16,055 bases of DNA from Vulcanimicrobiota bacterium (GCA_028287545.1 JAQBPL010000102.1:1-16055); one strand, 5' to 3'. Numbered from the stretch's first letter, positions 1-9,622 are shown. Program-made: numbers and translations. The notes: generated by a model not told the origin, from the letters alone.

Positions 1-1
1 G

Positions 2-163
2 ATGCCGCCGGCCGAGGAGATGTCGCTCGAGCGGGCGATCGAGTTCATCGAGGACGACGAGCTCGTCGAAGTCACTCCCAAGTCGATCCGGCTGCGCAAG
101 CGGCAGCTCGACGAAACCGACCGCATCCGCGCCCGCAAGCGGGACAAGGCGTTCGCCGGCTGA
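2..163 (+). CDS. typA: Translational GTPase TypA/BipA, C-terminal end (partial)
   Basis: Only the last 53 codons are in the window; the 5' part lies to the left, and the Met at base 2 is simply where the visible frame begins. The visible residues contain [20 protein letters not shown] followed by a basic tail ending in AFAG. This block is characteristic of the C-terminal domain of TypA/BipA, a ribosome-associated GTPase of the EF-G superfamily involved in ribosome assembly and stress or cold growth. The family assignment rests on this conserved block; the GTPase domain cannot be seen. The stop codon TGA is at 161-163, followed by a hairpin at 173-207. The next gene starts 48 bases downstream on the same strand. 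Confidence 0.88.
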   Translation: MPPAEEMSLERAIEFIEDDELVEVTPKSIRLRKRQLDETDRIRARKRDKAFAG

Positions 164-172
164 CGAGCTACC

Positions 173-207
173 CGGGAGGCGGCGCCGCAGGCGGCTAACG
201 CCTCCCG
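173..207 (+). terminator. GC-rich hairpin after typA, possible terminator
   Basis: A perfect 9-bp inverted repeat, CGGGAGGCG (173-181) and CGCCTCCCG (199-207), encloses a 17-base loop. It begins 9 bases after the typA stop and ends 4 bases before the GTG start of the next gene. No T-tract follows, so it is not a classic intrinsic terminator. It could instead be a weak terminator or attenuator, or a structure that occludes the next start, which has no visible Shine-Dalgarno sequence. Confidence 0.35.
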
Positions 208-211
208 TGTC

Positions 212-1582
212 GTGCTCCGGACGGTGCTTTCGATCCGGGGTCTGATTCTGGCGCTTGCCCTGGTCGCGGTGGGGCTCCCCGTCGCGCTCATCGGCCAACT
301 CGGAATCGCCCGGACGCTCAACGCGACCATTCTCGAGATCGCACGGATCCGCCAGGCCCAGCTCGCCCTCGCAGGCGTCCTGCAGCTCCAAGTCGACGAG
401 GAATCCGGGATTCGGGGCTACGCCGCGACCCGCTCCAGGGAGTTCCTCGAGCCCTATCGCGCTGCGCTGAGGCGGATGCCGCTGCGGATGGACGAGCTGC
501 AGGACCGCTTGCGCGATGACCCCGAGTTGGGAACCAGCGATCGCGCGGTGGTCCAACTGGAAGTCATCAACGCGGCGTGGCTGCACTCGGTCGGCCAACC
601 CGTCACCGCCGGGAAACCGCTAGACTCCGCGCGCACCAAGCGCGGAAAGCAGCTGATCGATTCCTTCCGCGGGTTGATCGTGCCGATCGAGCAGCGGCTC
701 GACGTGCGCTACCGCGCGCGGGTCGCAAGGCGTGAAGCGACGATCCGAATGGAGAACTACACCGCGGTCGGAGCCATCGCGCTGCTCGCACTCGAGGTCA
801 TCGGGTTCGCGATCGTCATCGCGCGCATGCGGGACGAGCTGGACCGCGATCGAGCGGTCGTCGAATCGCTGCAAACCGCGGTTTCAGCCCGCCTGGTTCC
901 GCCGGAGCACCTGCGCATCGGCGCGGCTTATCGGTCGGCGACCCGCGGCGCGCGCGTCGGCGGGGACGTCTACGACGTGTACCGGCTCGACGACGACCGC
1001 ACGCTGCTCGTCGTCGGCGACGTCAGCGGGAAAGGTCTCACCGCGGCCGTCGACACGATGTTCGTTCGCTTCGCGCTGCGCGCGCTCGCGAGCGAGTCGC
1101 TAACGCCCGACGGTATCGTGGAACGGTTCGATCGCCTCTATCGTGACGCCAACGGCGCGCCCGAATCGTTCGTCACGCTCTTCGTCGGCATTCACGACCG
1201 GCGCGACGGCTCGCTCGCATACGCCAACGCGGGACACGAAGCGTGCTGGATTCGCCGGAACCGCACGCTCCAAATGCTTCCGCCGACCGGTCCGATCGTC
1301 GGCCTGGGCGGCTTCCCGTTCGCCGCGGCGGCGGCGGCGCTCGGCGCCGGGGATCTGTTGATCCTGGCGACCGACGGGCTGACCGAAGCGCGCGACCCTG
1401 AAGGCGGCTTCATCCCGACGGAGCGTCTGAACGCCTGGCTCGAACGGGCCGACGCAGTCGACCCGCAACGCTTTGTCGACGAGGTTGCATCTGCCGTCGC
1501 GCGGTACACGCACGGCAAGATCGTCGACGACCTCGCATTGCTGGCGGTCGCTCCCGCGGCCAAAGAGAAGGGAACGCTGTGA
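212..1582 (+). CDS. Membrane-bound CHASE3-SpoIIE (RsbU-type) PP2C serine phosphatase
   Basis: 456 aa from a GTG start. Residues ~10-32 form a first membrane helix. Residues ~40-175 look like an extracytoplasmic CHASE3 sensor, with the typical EESGIRGYAATRSREFLEPY segment at 63-82. Residues ~183-206 form a second membrane helix. Residues ~225-450 are a SpoIIE/RsbU PP2C phosphatase domain. Metal-binding motifs are intact: GGDVYDV (250-256), GDVSGKG (269-275), ANAGHE (338-343), ATDGLTEARD (386-395) and the final DD (439-440). RsbU-type enzymes dephosphorylate a STAS-domain anti-sigma antagonist in partner-switching stress control, so this should couple an external signal to such a switch. No anti-sigma factor or STAS protein is encoded nearby. 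No clear Shine-Dalgarno precedes the GTG. Its stop overlaps the next start by 4 bases (GTGA). Confidence 0.9.
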   Translation: MLRTVLSIRGLILALALVAVGLPVALIGQLGIARTLNATILEIARIRQAQLALAGVLQLQVDEESGIRGYAATRSREFLEPYRAALRRMPLRMDELQDRLRDDPELGTSDRAVVQLEVINAAWLHSVGQPVTAGKPLDSARTKRGKQLIDSFRGLIVPIEQRLDVRYRARVARREATIRMENYTAVGAIALLALEVIGFAIVIARMRDELDRDRAVVESLQTAVSARLVPPEHLRIGAAYRSATRGARVGGDVYDVYRLDDDRTLLVVGDVSGKGLTAAVDTMFVRFALRALASESLTPDGIVERFDRLYRDANGAPESFVTLFVGIHDRRDGSLAYANAGHEACWIRRNRTLQMLPPTGPIVGLGGFPFAAAAAALGAGDLLILATDGLTEARDPEGGFIPTERLNAWLERADAVDPQRFVDEVASAVARYTHGKIVDDLALLAVAPAAKEKGTL

Positions 1583-3228
1583 AACGCATCGCTATTCTCG
1601 CGGTCGTTTGCTCGATCGCTTTCGCCGCGTGCTCACGGCCGGCCGATACCACCGCGCCGAACGCCCAGGCCGGCGCCGGGCGGCATTCCTGGACGCGTCC
1701 GGGGGTCCTGCGAATTGCGACCCTCGGCGAGCCCGACACGCTGAACCCGATGCTGGGGCAGTTCCAGCTCGACGTTGACCTCTCGATGTTCTGGGCCGGG
1801 TATCTCTTCAACTACAGCGACCGCAACGAACTCGTACCGGAACTGGCCGCCGAGGTGCCGACGCTCGCCAACGGCGGGATCGCGAAAGACGGACGCACGA
1901 TCACCTACCATCTGCGCCGGGGCGTGCAGTGGCAGGACGGCGCGCCGTTCTCCGCCGACGACGTCGTGTTCTCGTGGCATGCCGTGATGAACCCGAATAC
2001 GAACGTGCAGACGCGGACCGGATACGACGTCGTGCGGGCGATCGATGAGCCGAATCCCTACACGATCGTCGTCCATCTTGCCAGGCCTTTCGCGCCGTTC
2101 GTGAACACGTTCTTCACGATGTCGGCGACGCCGTATCCCGTCCTTCCGAAGCACCTGCTCGCCAAGTACGCCGATCTCAACCGGGTCGCGTACAACAGTA
2201 AGCCGATCGGCACCGGACCGTTCATCGTGCAGGAGTGGCATCGCGGTGAGATGCTGCGTATGGTCGCCAACCCGCACTACTGGCGCGGCGCGCCAAAGCT
2301 GACCGAGGTCGTATTCCGCGGGATCCCGGATGAAAATACGCTGACGACGAGCGTACGCACCCACGAGGTCGACCTGTGGTCCAACGCGTCGTCCACGACC
2401 TATCCGGTCGCCTCGAAGGTCGACGGGACACGCGCCCTGCTGACACCGTTCACGCAGTATTCGCTGATCGGCTTCAACGTCAAGCGGCCCGCGATGTCGG
2501 ATGTCGCAGTCCGCCGCGCGCTTGCGTACGCCACGGATCGCAAGCGCATGATCGAGACGGTGACCTACGGAGTGCAGCTGCTCGGCGAAGGCGATCAGCC
2601 GGCCTTCTCCTGGGCGCACGATCCGAACTTGCGGCCGATACCGTTCGACCCGGCCGAGGCGCGCGCCGCGCTGGACGCCGCCGGATGGAAGGCCGGGCCG
2701 GACGGGGTCCGCACGAAGAACGGCCGGCGGCTGCACCTCGAGATCGCGACGACGACCGGCAGTGCGCTCGGCAACCGGGTCGCGGTCCTCCTGCAGTCCG
2801 CGTGGCGCGACGTTGGCATCGAGGCGGAGGTGAAGTCGTACGCGGCCTCGCTGATGTTCGCCAACTTCAGCAGCGGCGGCATCGTGCAGGGCGGAAAGTT
2901 CGACGTCAGCTTTTTTTCCTGGGTCAACGGCATCGATCCCGACGATTCGACGACCTTCATGTGCGACCAGATTCCGCCGGCGGGAAATAACGTGTTCCGC
3001 TTCTGCAACGCCGAACTCGACGCGCAAGAGCGCATCGCCATGACGTCCTTCGAGCAAGCGGTGCGCAAGAAGGCGTACGCGCGCATCCAGCAGATCATCG
3101 TCGATCAAGTGCCGATGCTGACCATGTGGTTCACACGGCGCTTCGACGTTGCGAACGACGACTTACAGAACTACAAACCCGCGCACGCGGTGACGACGTT
3201 CTGGAACACCTGGGAATACTCGATATAG
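1579..3228 (+). CDS. Peptide ABC transporter substrate-binding lipoprotein (SBP family 5)
   Basis: 549 aa from a GTG start that overlaps the preceding stop by 4 bases, with a purine-rich GAAGGGA ribosome-binding site just upstream. The N-terminus is a lipoprotein-type signal, with a hydrophobic stretch and FAAC placing the lipidated Cys at position 18. Family 5 (DppA/OppA-like) features follow: GEPDTLNPM near 50, GVQWQDGAPFSADDVVFSWH near 111-130, GTGPFIV near 213, and the ATDRKRMIETVTYG region in the second half. Length is normal for the family. No permease or ATPase gene is adjacent, so it is either an orphan binding protein using components encoded elsewhere or a ligand receptor for the coupled phosphatase. 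Family assignment is sure; the ligand is unknown. It converges with rpiA, with 9 bases between the stops. Confidence 0.92.
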   Translation: MKRIAILAVVCSIAFAACSRPADTTAPNAQAGAGRHSWTRPGVLRIATLGEPDTLNPMLGQFQLDVDLSMFWAGYLFNYSDRNELVPELAAEVPTLANGGIAKDGRTITYHLRRGVQWQDGAPFSADDVVFSWHAVMNPNTNVQTRTGYDVVRAIDEPNPYTIVVHLARPFAPFVNTFFTMSATPYPVLPKHLLAKYADLNRVAYNSKPIGTGPFIVQEWHRGEMLRMVANPHYWRGAPKLTEVVFRGIPDENTLTTSVRTHEVDLWSNASSTTYPVASKVDGTRALLTPFTQYSLIGFNVKRPAMSDVAVRRALAYATDRKRMIETVTYGVQLLGEGDQPAFSWAHDPNLRPIPFDPAEARAALDAAGWKAGPDGVRTKNGRRLHLEIATTTGSALGNRVAVLLQSAWRDVGIEAEVKSYAASLMFANFSSGGIVQGGKFDVSFFSWVNGIDPDDSTTFMCDQIPPAGNNVFRFCNAELDAQERIAMTSFEQAVRKKAYARIQQIIVDQVPMLTMWFTRRFDVANDDLQNYKPAHAVTTFWNTWEYSI

Positions 3229-3237
3229 CGACGCGCG

Positions 3238-3918
3238 CTAGCGAGTGAGCTCGCGAACGCCCTCCGGGTCGGCGACGATCACCGCATCGGTCAAGCCCGA
3301 GAAGAGCCCGGTCGCGACGACGCCGTGGATCGCGCGGAGTTCGGCGTCGCGCGCGGCCGGATCGGAGATCGGTCCGAACGCGCAGTCGAGGATCGCGTTC
3401 CCGTTGTCGGTGACGAACGGCGAGGCCGCTCCGCCGCGTACCGCGGGTTCGGCACCGAAGGCCGCGGCGATCCGGCGGCGCACGTAGGGCAGCGAATACG
3501 GCACGACTTCGACGGGCGTCGGGAACGCGCCCAGCCAGTCCACGAGCTTCTCCGGCGTCACGATCACCACGAACGTGCCTGCGGCGATCGCGACGGCTTT
3601 CTCGCGAAAGAGCGCGCCGCCGCCGCCCTTCGTCAGCGACCAGTCCGCGGCGACCTCGTCGGCGCCGTCGATGGCGACGTCGATCTCACGGTCACCGAAC
3701 GCGACGAGCGGTATCCCCAGTTCGCGGCACAGCCGTTCGGTGACGCCCGACGTCGCCACCGCGGCGATCCGCTCGCCGGCGGCGACGCGTTCGCCGGTGC
3801 GGACGATCGCCCAGTGCGCGGTGCTCCCGGTACCGAGGCCAACGCACATCCCCGTTCGCACGTAGCGATCGATTGCGGCGAATCCCGCGGCGCGTTTGAG
3901 GTCGTCGGCAGTGGGCAT
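3238..3918 (-). CDS. rpiA: Ribose-5-phosphate isomerase A
   Basis: 226 aa, normal length. The enzyme interconverts ribose 5-phosphate and ribulose 5-phosphate in the non-oxidative pentose phosphate pathway. Diagnostic motifs are all present: GLGTGSTA (27-34), DGADE (84-88, with the acidic pair Asp84 and Asp87), KGGGG (97-101), catalytic-base Glu106 within GALFREK, and DNGN (161-164). The ATG start is preceded by GGAGG lying inside the end of the upstream hipA-like gene. Only 5 bases separate the two genes, so rpiA is probably co-transcribed with the toxin-antitoxin pair, an unusual partner for a housekeeping enzyme. The stop faces the stop of the peptide-binding protein gene across 9 bases. 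Confidence 0.96.
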   Translation of the reverse strand: MPTADDLKRAAGFAAIDRYVRTGMCVGLGTGSTAHWAIVRTGERVAAGERIAAVATSGVTERLCRELGIPLVAFGDREIDVAIDGADEVAADWSLTKGGGGALFREKAVAIAAGTFVVIVTPEKLVDWLGAFPTPVEVVPYSLPYVRRRIAAAFGAEPAVRGGAASPFVTDNGNAILDCAFGPISDPAARDAELRAIHGVVATGLFSGLTDAVIVADPEGVRELTR

Positions 3919-3923
3919 TGTGG

Positions 3924-5195
3924 TTATTCGACCTCCGCATGGCGCGCAGCACGAGCCGCTGTGGCGAGATCGCGCGGTACAGCAGCTTTCGCGCCGGTGA
4001 AGATCGGCGTCGTCTGCATCATCTTCGTCACGAGCGAGCGCGTTGCTTCGTCGATCGGAAGGTCGGCGTTGATTCGCGGCCAGACCTCCAGCATGCGCTG
4101 GACCGTTTCCTGGACGATCCTACGGACGTGACGGACGGACAGGTGCGCTTTGTCGGCTAGGCGCTCGAAACGCGCCAAGTCGATCTGTTCCCAGATCTTC
4201 GTGCCGGCGAGATTGAGCGCGAGAACGTCGCCCGCGATATAGCGCAGCGTCGGAACAAAGTCGTAGGCGGGGGCCAGCCGGGGCGTCCTGCCGTCGGGAT
4301 AGATCAGCGACCAGTTCTTGGCGTGCATGTCCGCGTTCCCGATACCGATCGTGAAAACGAGGCGCCGGATAAATTCCGCAACCGCTTCTTCCCCGGCCAG
4401 CTCGTTGACGATCCCGGCCATGATGGCGTAGCTCGTTCGTTCGTACTTCTGCTCGGGATACAAGCCTTGAATCTGCGCGAAGTCTTCGATGTGTATGCGT
4501 CCGCCGCTCTCGGCGCGATCGAAGCGCCGAATCATGTACGCGTCGCCGAGGTCGTGCCGCATGTCGGCCGGCAGTCCCTCGATCCGCGAGGTCGCGATCA
4601 AGCCGATCTGGGGAACGTCGATGCCGACGTCCTTGGCGAACGCCATCATCGCGTATTCGGCCTCGGGGACGCGGCCGAACGTCGCCGACGGCAGTTTGAC
4701 GATCCACTGCCCGCCCATGCCCTCGACCGGAATTCGCAGGCCGCCGTCGCGCGAGAGCACCGCGCTGAACTTGAGCTGGACGCCGGCTAAGGAGAAGCGC
4801 AAGGGCGCGGATTCCGAGCGTCGCTCCGGCGGCGTCTCCGTCGGGGGGGATGGCGCACCGGCCGGGTCGCTGACGACGACGGCGCCCGGCAGATCGCCGC
4901 CGAGCAGCCACATCAGCGGAAAATCGCGCTCGGGATTGACGGCGCCGCGCTGCGCGAGGTACTGGCGCAGATACCCTTCGGGCAGCAGGTTGGCGAAGAA
5001 CGGCGGCACTCGTCGCGACGTCGGACGCGCCGAATCGCGGAGCCCCCCGTGCGCGTCATAGAACGACTGACTCAGGACGGGCCGATTCGAGTCCGCGAGA
5101 AATTGGGGATCGAACGTGAAGATGTTGCGGTCGCCGTCCAGATTGATCAAACGCCCGACGATCGTCTGGTTCAAGCGAACTTCGAGCTCGTTCAT
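3924..5195 (-). CDS. hipA: HipA-type serine/threonine kinase toxin
   Basis: 423 aa, close to the ~440 aa of E. coli HipA, with both the N-terminal subdomain (~1-110) and the kinase domain. Ser135 in RFSLAGVQLKF corresponds to the loop containing the autophosphorylated Ser150 of E. coli HipA. Lys167 in WIVKLPS is the likely ATP-binding lysine. IGNADMHAKN (285-294) carries catalytic Asp289, Lys293 and Asn294, and AYDF (310-313) carries the metal-binding Asp312. All key residues are therefore present and it should be active. E. coli HipA phosphorylates glutamyl-tRNA synthetase and induces persistence; HipA homologues vary in target, so the target here is unknown. The start ATG overlaps the antitoxin stop by 4 bases (ATGA), the usual antitoxin-first arrangement. 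Confidence 0.9.
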   Translation of the reverse strand: MNELEVRLNQTIVGRLINLDGDRNIFTFDPQFLADSNRPVLSQSFYDAHGGLRDSARPTSRRVPPFFANLLPEGYLRQYLAQRGAVNPERDFPLMWLLGGDLPGAVVVSDPAGAPSPPTETPPERRSESAPLRFSLAGVQLKFSAVLSRDGGLRIPVEGMGGQWIVKLPSATFGRVPEAEYAMMAFAKDVGIDVPQIGLIATSRIEGLPADMRHDLGDAYMIRRFDRAESGGRIHIEDFAQIQGLYPEQKYERTSYAIMAGIVNELAGEEAVAEFIRRLVFTIGIGNADMHAKNWSLIYPDGRTPRLAPAYDFVPTLRYIAGDVLALNLAGTKIWEQIDLARFERLADKAHLSVRHVRRIVQETVQRMLEVWPRINADLPIDEATRSLVTKMMQTTPIFTGAKAAVPRDLATAARAARHAEVE

Positions 5196-5479
5196 TCCGG
5201 ATCGCGCTCGGGCGAGGCGGCGAAACGCGCGGGTGCTTCTTCCGTGGACGCGTCGTCCCGAAGCAGGAGGTTGACGGCACGGAGCCTCTTGAGCGGTACC
5301 AGCACGACCTCCAGATCGAGGCCGCGCGCGATGTCGCGAAGCGTCGAGAGGCGGAGATCCTCGCCTCGTTCGGCGCGCGAGATCTGGCTCTGGGGCAGGC
5401 TGCGGCGCCGGGCGAGCTCCTGCTGGCTCAGCCCGGCCGCCGTACGCGCACCCCGCAAAGAAGCCGGAATATCGCTCAT
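5192..5479 (-). CDS. hipB: HipB-like XRE-family antitoxin
   Basis: 95 aa from the ATG at 5479. An XRE/Cro helix-turn-helix spans ~6-60 (LRGARTAAGLSQQELARR, then LPQSQISRAERGEDLRLSTL). A basic and acidic C-terminal tail follows that could contact the toxin. It should bind and neutralise the downstream HipA and repress the operon. A longer frame opens at a TTG at 5518, but a perfect TATAAT (5498-5503) lies within that extension, so the TTG cannot be the usual start. An in-frame GTG at 5491 sits 6 bases after TATAAT and would give a leaderless transcript with 4 more residues; I chose the ATG conservatively. The assignment as antitoxin rests on the HTH and on the coupled hipA-like gene. Confidence 0.85.
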   Translation of the reverse strand: MSDIPASLRGARTAAGLSQQELARRRSLPQSQISRAERGEDLRLSTLRDIARGLDLEVVLVPLKRLRAVNLLLRDDASTEEAPARFAASPERDPE

Positions 5480-5497
5480 ATCACTCGTCACCGCTCT

Positions 5498-5503
5498 ATT
5501 ATA
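5498..5503 (-). promoter_or_regulatory. -10 box of the hipBA-rpiA promoter
   Basis: Perfect TATAAT on the minus strand, followed by 6 bases and then an in-frame GTG, or 18 bases and the ATG of hipB. The region around it is strikingly AT-rich against the GC-rich background. No good -35 hexamer is seen at 16-18 bp, so activity may depend on the extended AT-rich region or another factor. Confidence 0.6.
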
Positions 5504-5585
5504 GCATATTCGACTCAATCACCGCGGTAAAATAATCCAAATACGCTCTAGACGGCGAGACTTAGGGCGACCTTAGCTCAAATCT

Positions 5586-5631
5586 GCAATCGCGCCCAGT
5601 GCGAGCCCTCGCGGGCAGTGGGGGCGGTTGC
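5586..5631 (-). terminator. Hairpin downstream of the small secreted protein gene
   Basis: Arms GCAATCGCGCCC (5586-5597) and GGGGGCGGTTGC (5620-5631) pair over 12 positions with one mismatch and one G-U pair. A small GCGA/TCGC hairpin nests in the loop. It lies 31 bases after the stop of the small gene (minus strand) and before the hipB promoter, a natural place for a terminator, but only a weak ATTT follows. The rest of the 5504-5661 gap shows no other gene. Confidence 0.3.
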
Positions 5632-5661
5632 TCCGGGCGGCCTCCCATGACGCCCGTGAGT

Positions 5662-5889
5662 CTACATCGAGTGGTTCCGCTTGCGGCAGTACGGTTTGAT
5701 CCACTTGCCGGATTTGGTCTTGTAGCCGGCGATCCGGTTCTGACCAGGCGGGCACTTCATCGACGGCAGGCCGAGGCCGTCGCCCTTACCCCTGCCCTGC
5801 GATTTGGGATTGTCTTTCGCGACGCTCGTCCCGATGCCGAGCGAAAGGACGAATGCCATCGCGGCAAGCGATGAAAGAATTCTTCGCAT
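5662..5889 (-). CDS. Small secreted cysteine-pair protein, function unknown
   Basis: 75 aa. The ATG at 5889 has a strong GGAGG 6 bases upstream; an earlier in-frame ATG at 5919 lacks one and would place 10 extra residues before the signal peptide. Residues 1-24 (MRRILSSLAAMAFVLSLGIG, then TSVA) form a classic Sec signal peptide with likely cleavage after Ala24. The mature ~51 aa part is strongly basic and glycine-rich. It contains CPPGQ at 46-50 and GKWIKPYC ending at Cys68; the two cysteines probably form a disulfide in the periplasm or outside. The GY...GKW...YC spacing loosely recalls a single WxxGxW-type repeat, but I do not recognise a family. It follows clpB on the same strand with an 81-base gap, so it may have its own expression signals. 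Confidence 0.7.
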   Translation of the reverse strand: MRRILSSLAAMAFVLSLGIGTSVAKDNPKSQGRGKGDGLGLPSMKCPPGQNRIAGYKTKSGKWIKPYCRKRNHSM

Positions 5890-5970
5890 AAGAGCCTCCA
5901 AACAAGGAAACGATGGCATGCCGTTCCCGCCGGTCGGACGCTCACCCTGGCAACCATGCGTCTAGCCGCG

Positions 5971-8603
<2,633 letters not shown>

Positions 8604-8604
<1 letters not shown>

Positions 8605-8630
8605 TCGCACTCTATAACCGAGAGTGCTAG
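8604..8630 (-). promoter_or_regulatory. CIRCE operator (HrcA binding site) of clpB
   Basis: Read on the minus strand: CTAGCACTC, nine bases, GAGTGCGAA. The CIRCE consensus is TTAGCACTC-N9-GAGTGCTAA, so each arm matches 8 of 9 and the spacer is exact. HrcA repressor binding here would block clpB expression until heat stress. The downstream arm ends on the A of the clpB ATG. A -10-like TATAGA (8611-8616) lies within the operator, so repressor and polymerase would compete directly. Confidence 0.9.
8611..8616 (-). promoter_or_regulatory. Putative -10 box of clpB
   Basis: TATAGA on the minus strand, six bases before the clpB ATG and inside CIRCE. Transcription would start at or next to the ATG, giving a leaderless message, consistent with the missing ribosome-binding site. 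No convincing -35 hexamer is seen 16-18 bp upstream. Confidence 0.5.
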
Positions 8631-8655
8631 CGCTCCGGTTGCGCCCCCCCTCCTT

Positions 8656-8740
8656 GTCACCCCAAGCCTGCCGAGCCGCCCCCTCGCCCCTCGGTCATCC
8701 CCTCGTCATCCAAGTCACCCCCCGTCACGCGACGACGTCA
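8656..8740. repeat. Degenerate phased GTCA(C/T) repeats upstream of clpB
   Basis: GTCAC or GTCAT pentamers occur at 8656, 8694, 8705, 8714 and 8724, with a GTCA at 8737. From 8694 onward the steps are 11, 9, 10 and 13 bases. Each is mostly followed by C-runs. This fills most of the 133-base gap between clpB and the oxidoreductase stop. No gene is visible there. Role unknown. Confidence 0.4.
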
Positions 8741-9622
8741 GCGGCGCTGCAATGCGAGGTAGAGGGCGCTGATGTCGGCGTCGTCAAAGCCGTGGAGCGA
8801 TTCCGCCCACGTGATCGCAAGCTGATTCAGGATCGGCAGTCGGGGCCGCGCTGAACCTGCCGCGGCGAGCGCGAGGAGAAGGTTCTTCTTCACCAGGCGC
8901 AGCGGAACTTCGATCTCAGAGGTACGGTTCTCGACGATCTTCGTCAATTTCTCGAGCGCCCACGGCGGGACGAGCGAGTCGCCCGAGACCAACTCGACGA
9001 AGCGCTGCAGTTCAATTCCCAGTGCCTGCGCCAACATGGCGACCTCGGCGATGTTTTCCGTCTGGATCGCAATCCACGCGTTGTAGAGCAATCCGATCTG
9101 TGTCCCTTGCCCGGCCTCTCCGAGCCAATGCACCTGGCCGGCAATTGCGTCGAAGAATCGTTGCACGGCCACGGTGGTGCGTGCTCGGTCGCCTGACGCG
9201 AGGACGACGACCTTTCCCTCGTCGGCGACGTACTTGCTCCCGGAGACTGGGGCGTCGACGAAGGTGATTTCGGGGCGCGTTGCGGCAAGACGCATCGCCC
9301 GTTCGGTTCCCTCCGCGCCGATCGTGGACATCTGCAGCCAGGTCGAACCCGCTTTCATCGCGTTGAACGCGTCCTGGTCGCACATCACGCTGAGTACGGC
9401 CTCGGCGTCCAAAACGATCGAGACGACGACGTCCGCATCGCGTACCGCGTCTACCGCCGTCGGAGCACCTTGGACCTGATCGTTGGCGAGTGCAGCCTGA
9501 CGTTCCGGCGCCCGACTCCACCCCGTTACGCGGAGTCCGGCGCGAGCCGCATTTCGCGCAAACGCGGCGCCCATGGCTCCGAGGCCGAGAACGGCGACGC
9601 GAGGAGCGTTGGTCTCATTCAT
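8738..9622 (-). CDS. NAD(P)-dependent oxidoreductase, beta-hydroxyacid dehydrogenase family, catalytic Lys absent
   Basis: 294 aa, the usual length for the 3-hydroxyisobutyrate/6-phosphogluconate dehydrogenase-like family. The N-terminal Rossmann fold begins VAVLGLGAMGAAFARNAARAG (9-29). The substrate-binding segment DAPVSGSK is at 123-130. The catalytic segment reads GEAGQGTQIGLLYN (168-181). Family members have Lys four residues before the conserved Asn; here that residue is Gly177 while Asn181 is kept. The usual KD pair near LRLxxKD is also KN here. It may therefore use another proton donor, as imine reductases in this superfamily do, or act on an unusual substrate. The ATG start is preceded by GGAAG. 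It lies downstream of the mutase/ligase operon, 162 bases after the ligase stop, so membership of that pathway is possible but unproven. Confidence 0.85.
   Translation of the reverse strand: MNETNAPRVAVLGLGAMGAAFARNAARAGLRVTGWSRAPERQAALANDQVQGAPTAVDAVRDADVVVSIVLDAEAVLSVMCDQDAFNAMKAGSTWLQMSTIGAEGTERAMRLAATRPEITFVDAPVSGSKYVADEGKVVVLASGDRARTTVAVQRFFDAIAGQVHWLGEAGQGTQIGLLYNAWIAIQTENIAEVAMLAQALGIELQRFVELVSGDSLVPPWALEKLTKIVENRTSEIEVPLRLVKKNLLLALAAAGSARPRLPILNQLAITWAESLHGFDDADISALYLALQRR

Noticed and set aside
1633..3108. Minus-strand open frame of 491 aa opposite the peptide-binding protein.
   Set aside because: Antisense shadow with low-complexity Arg/Asp/Val composition; the binding protein shows clear family 5 motifs.
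3226..3253. Bidirectional terminator between the binding-protein gene and rpiA.
   Set aside because: Only 5-bp stems (TAGCG/CGCTA and GCGAG/CTCGC) are present without T-tracts, too weak to call in this GC content.
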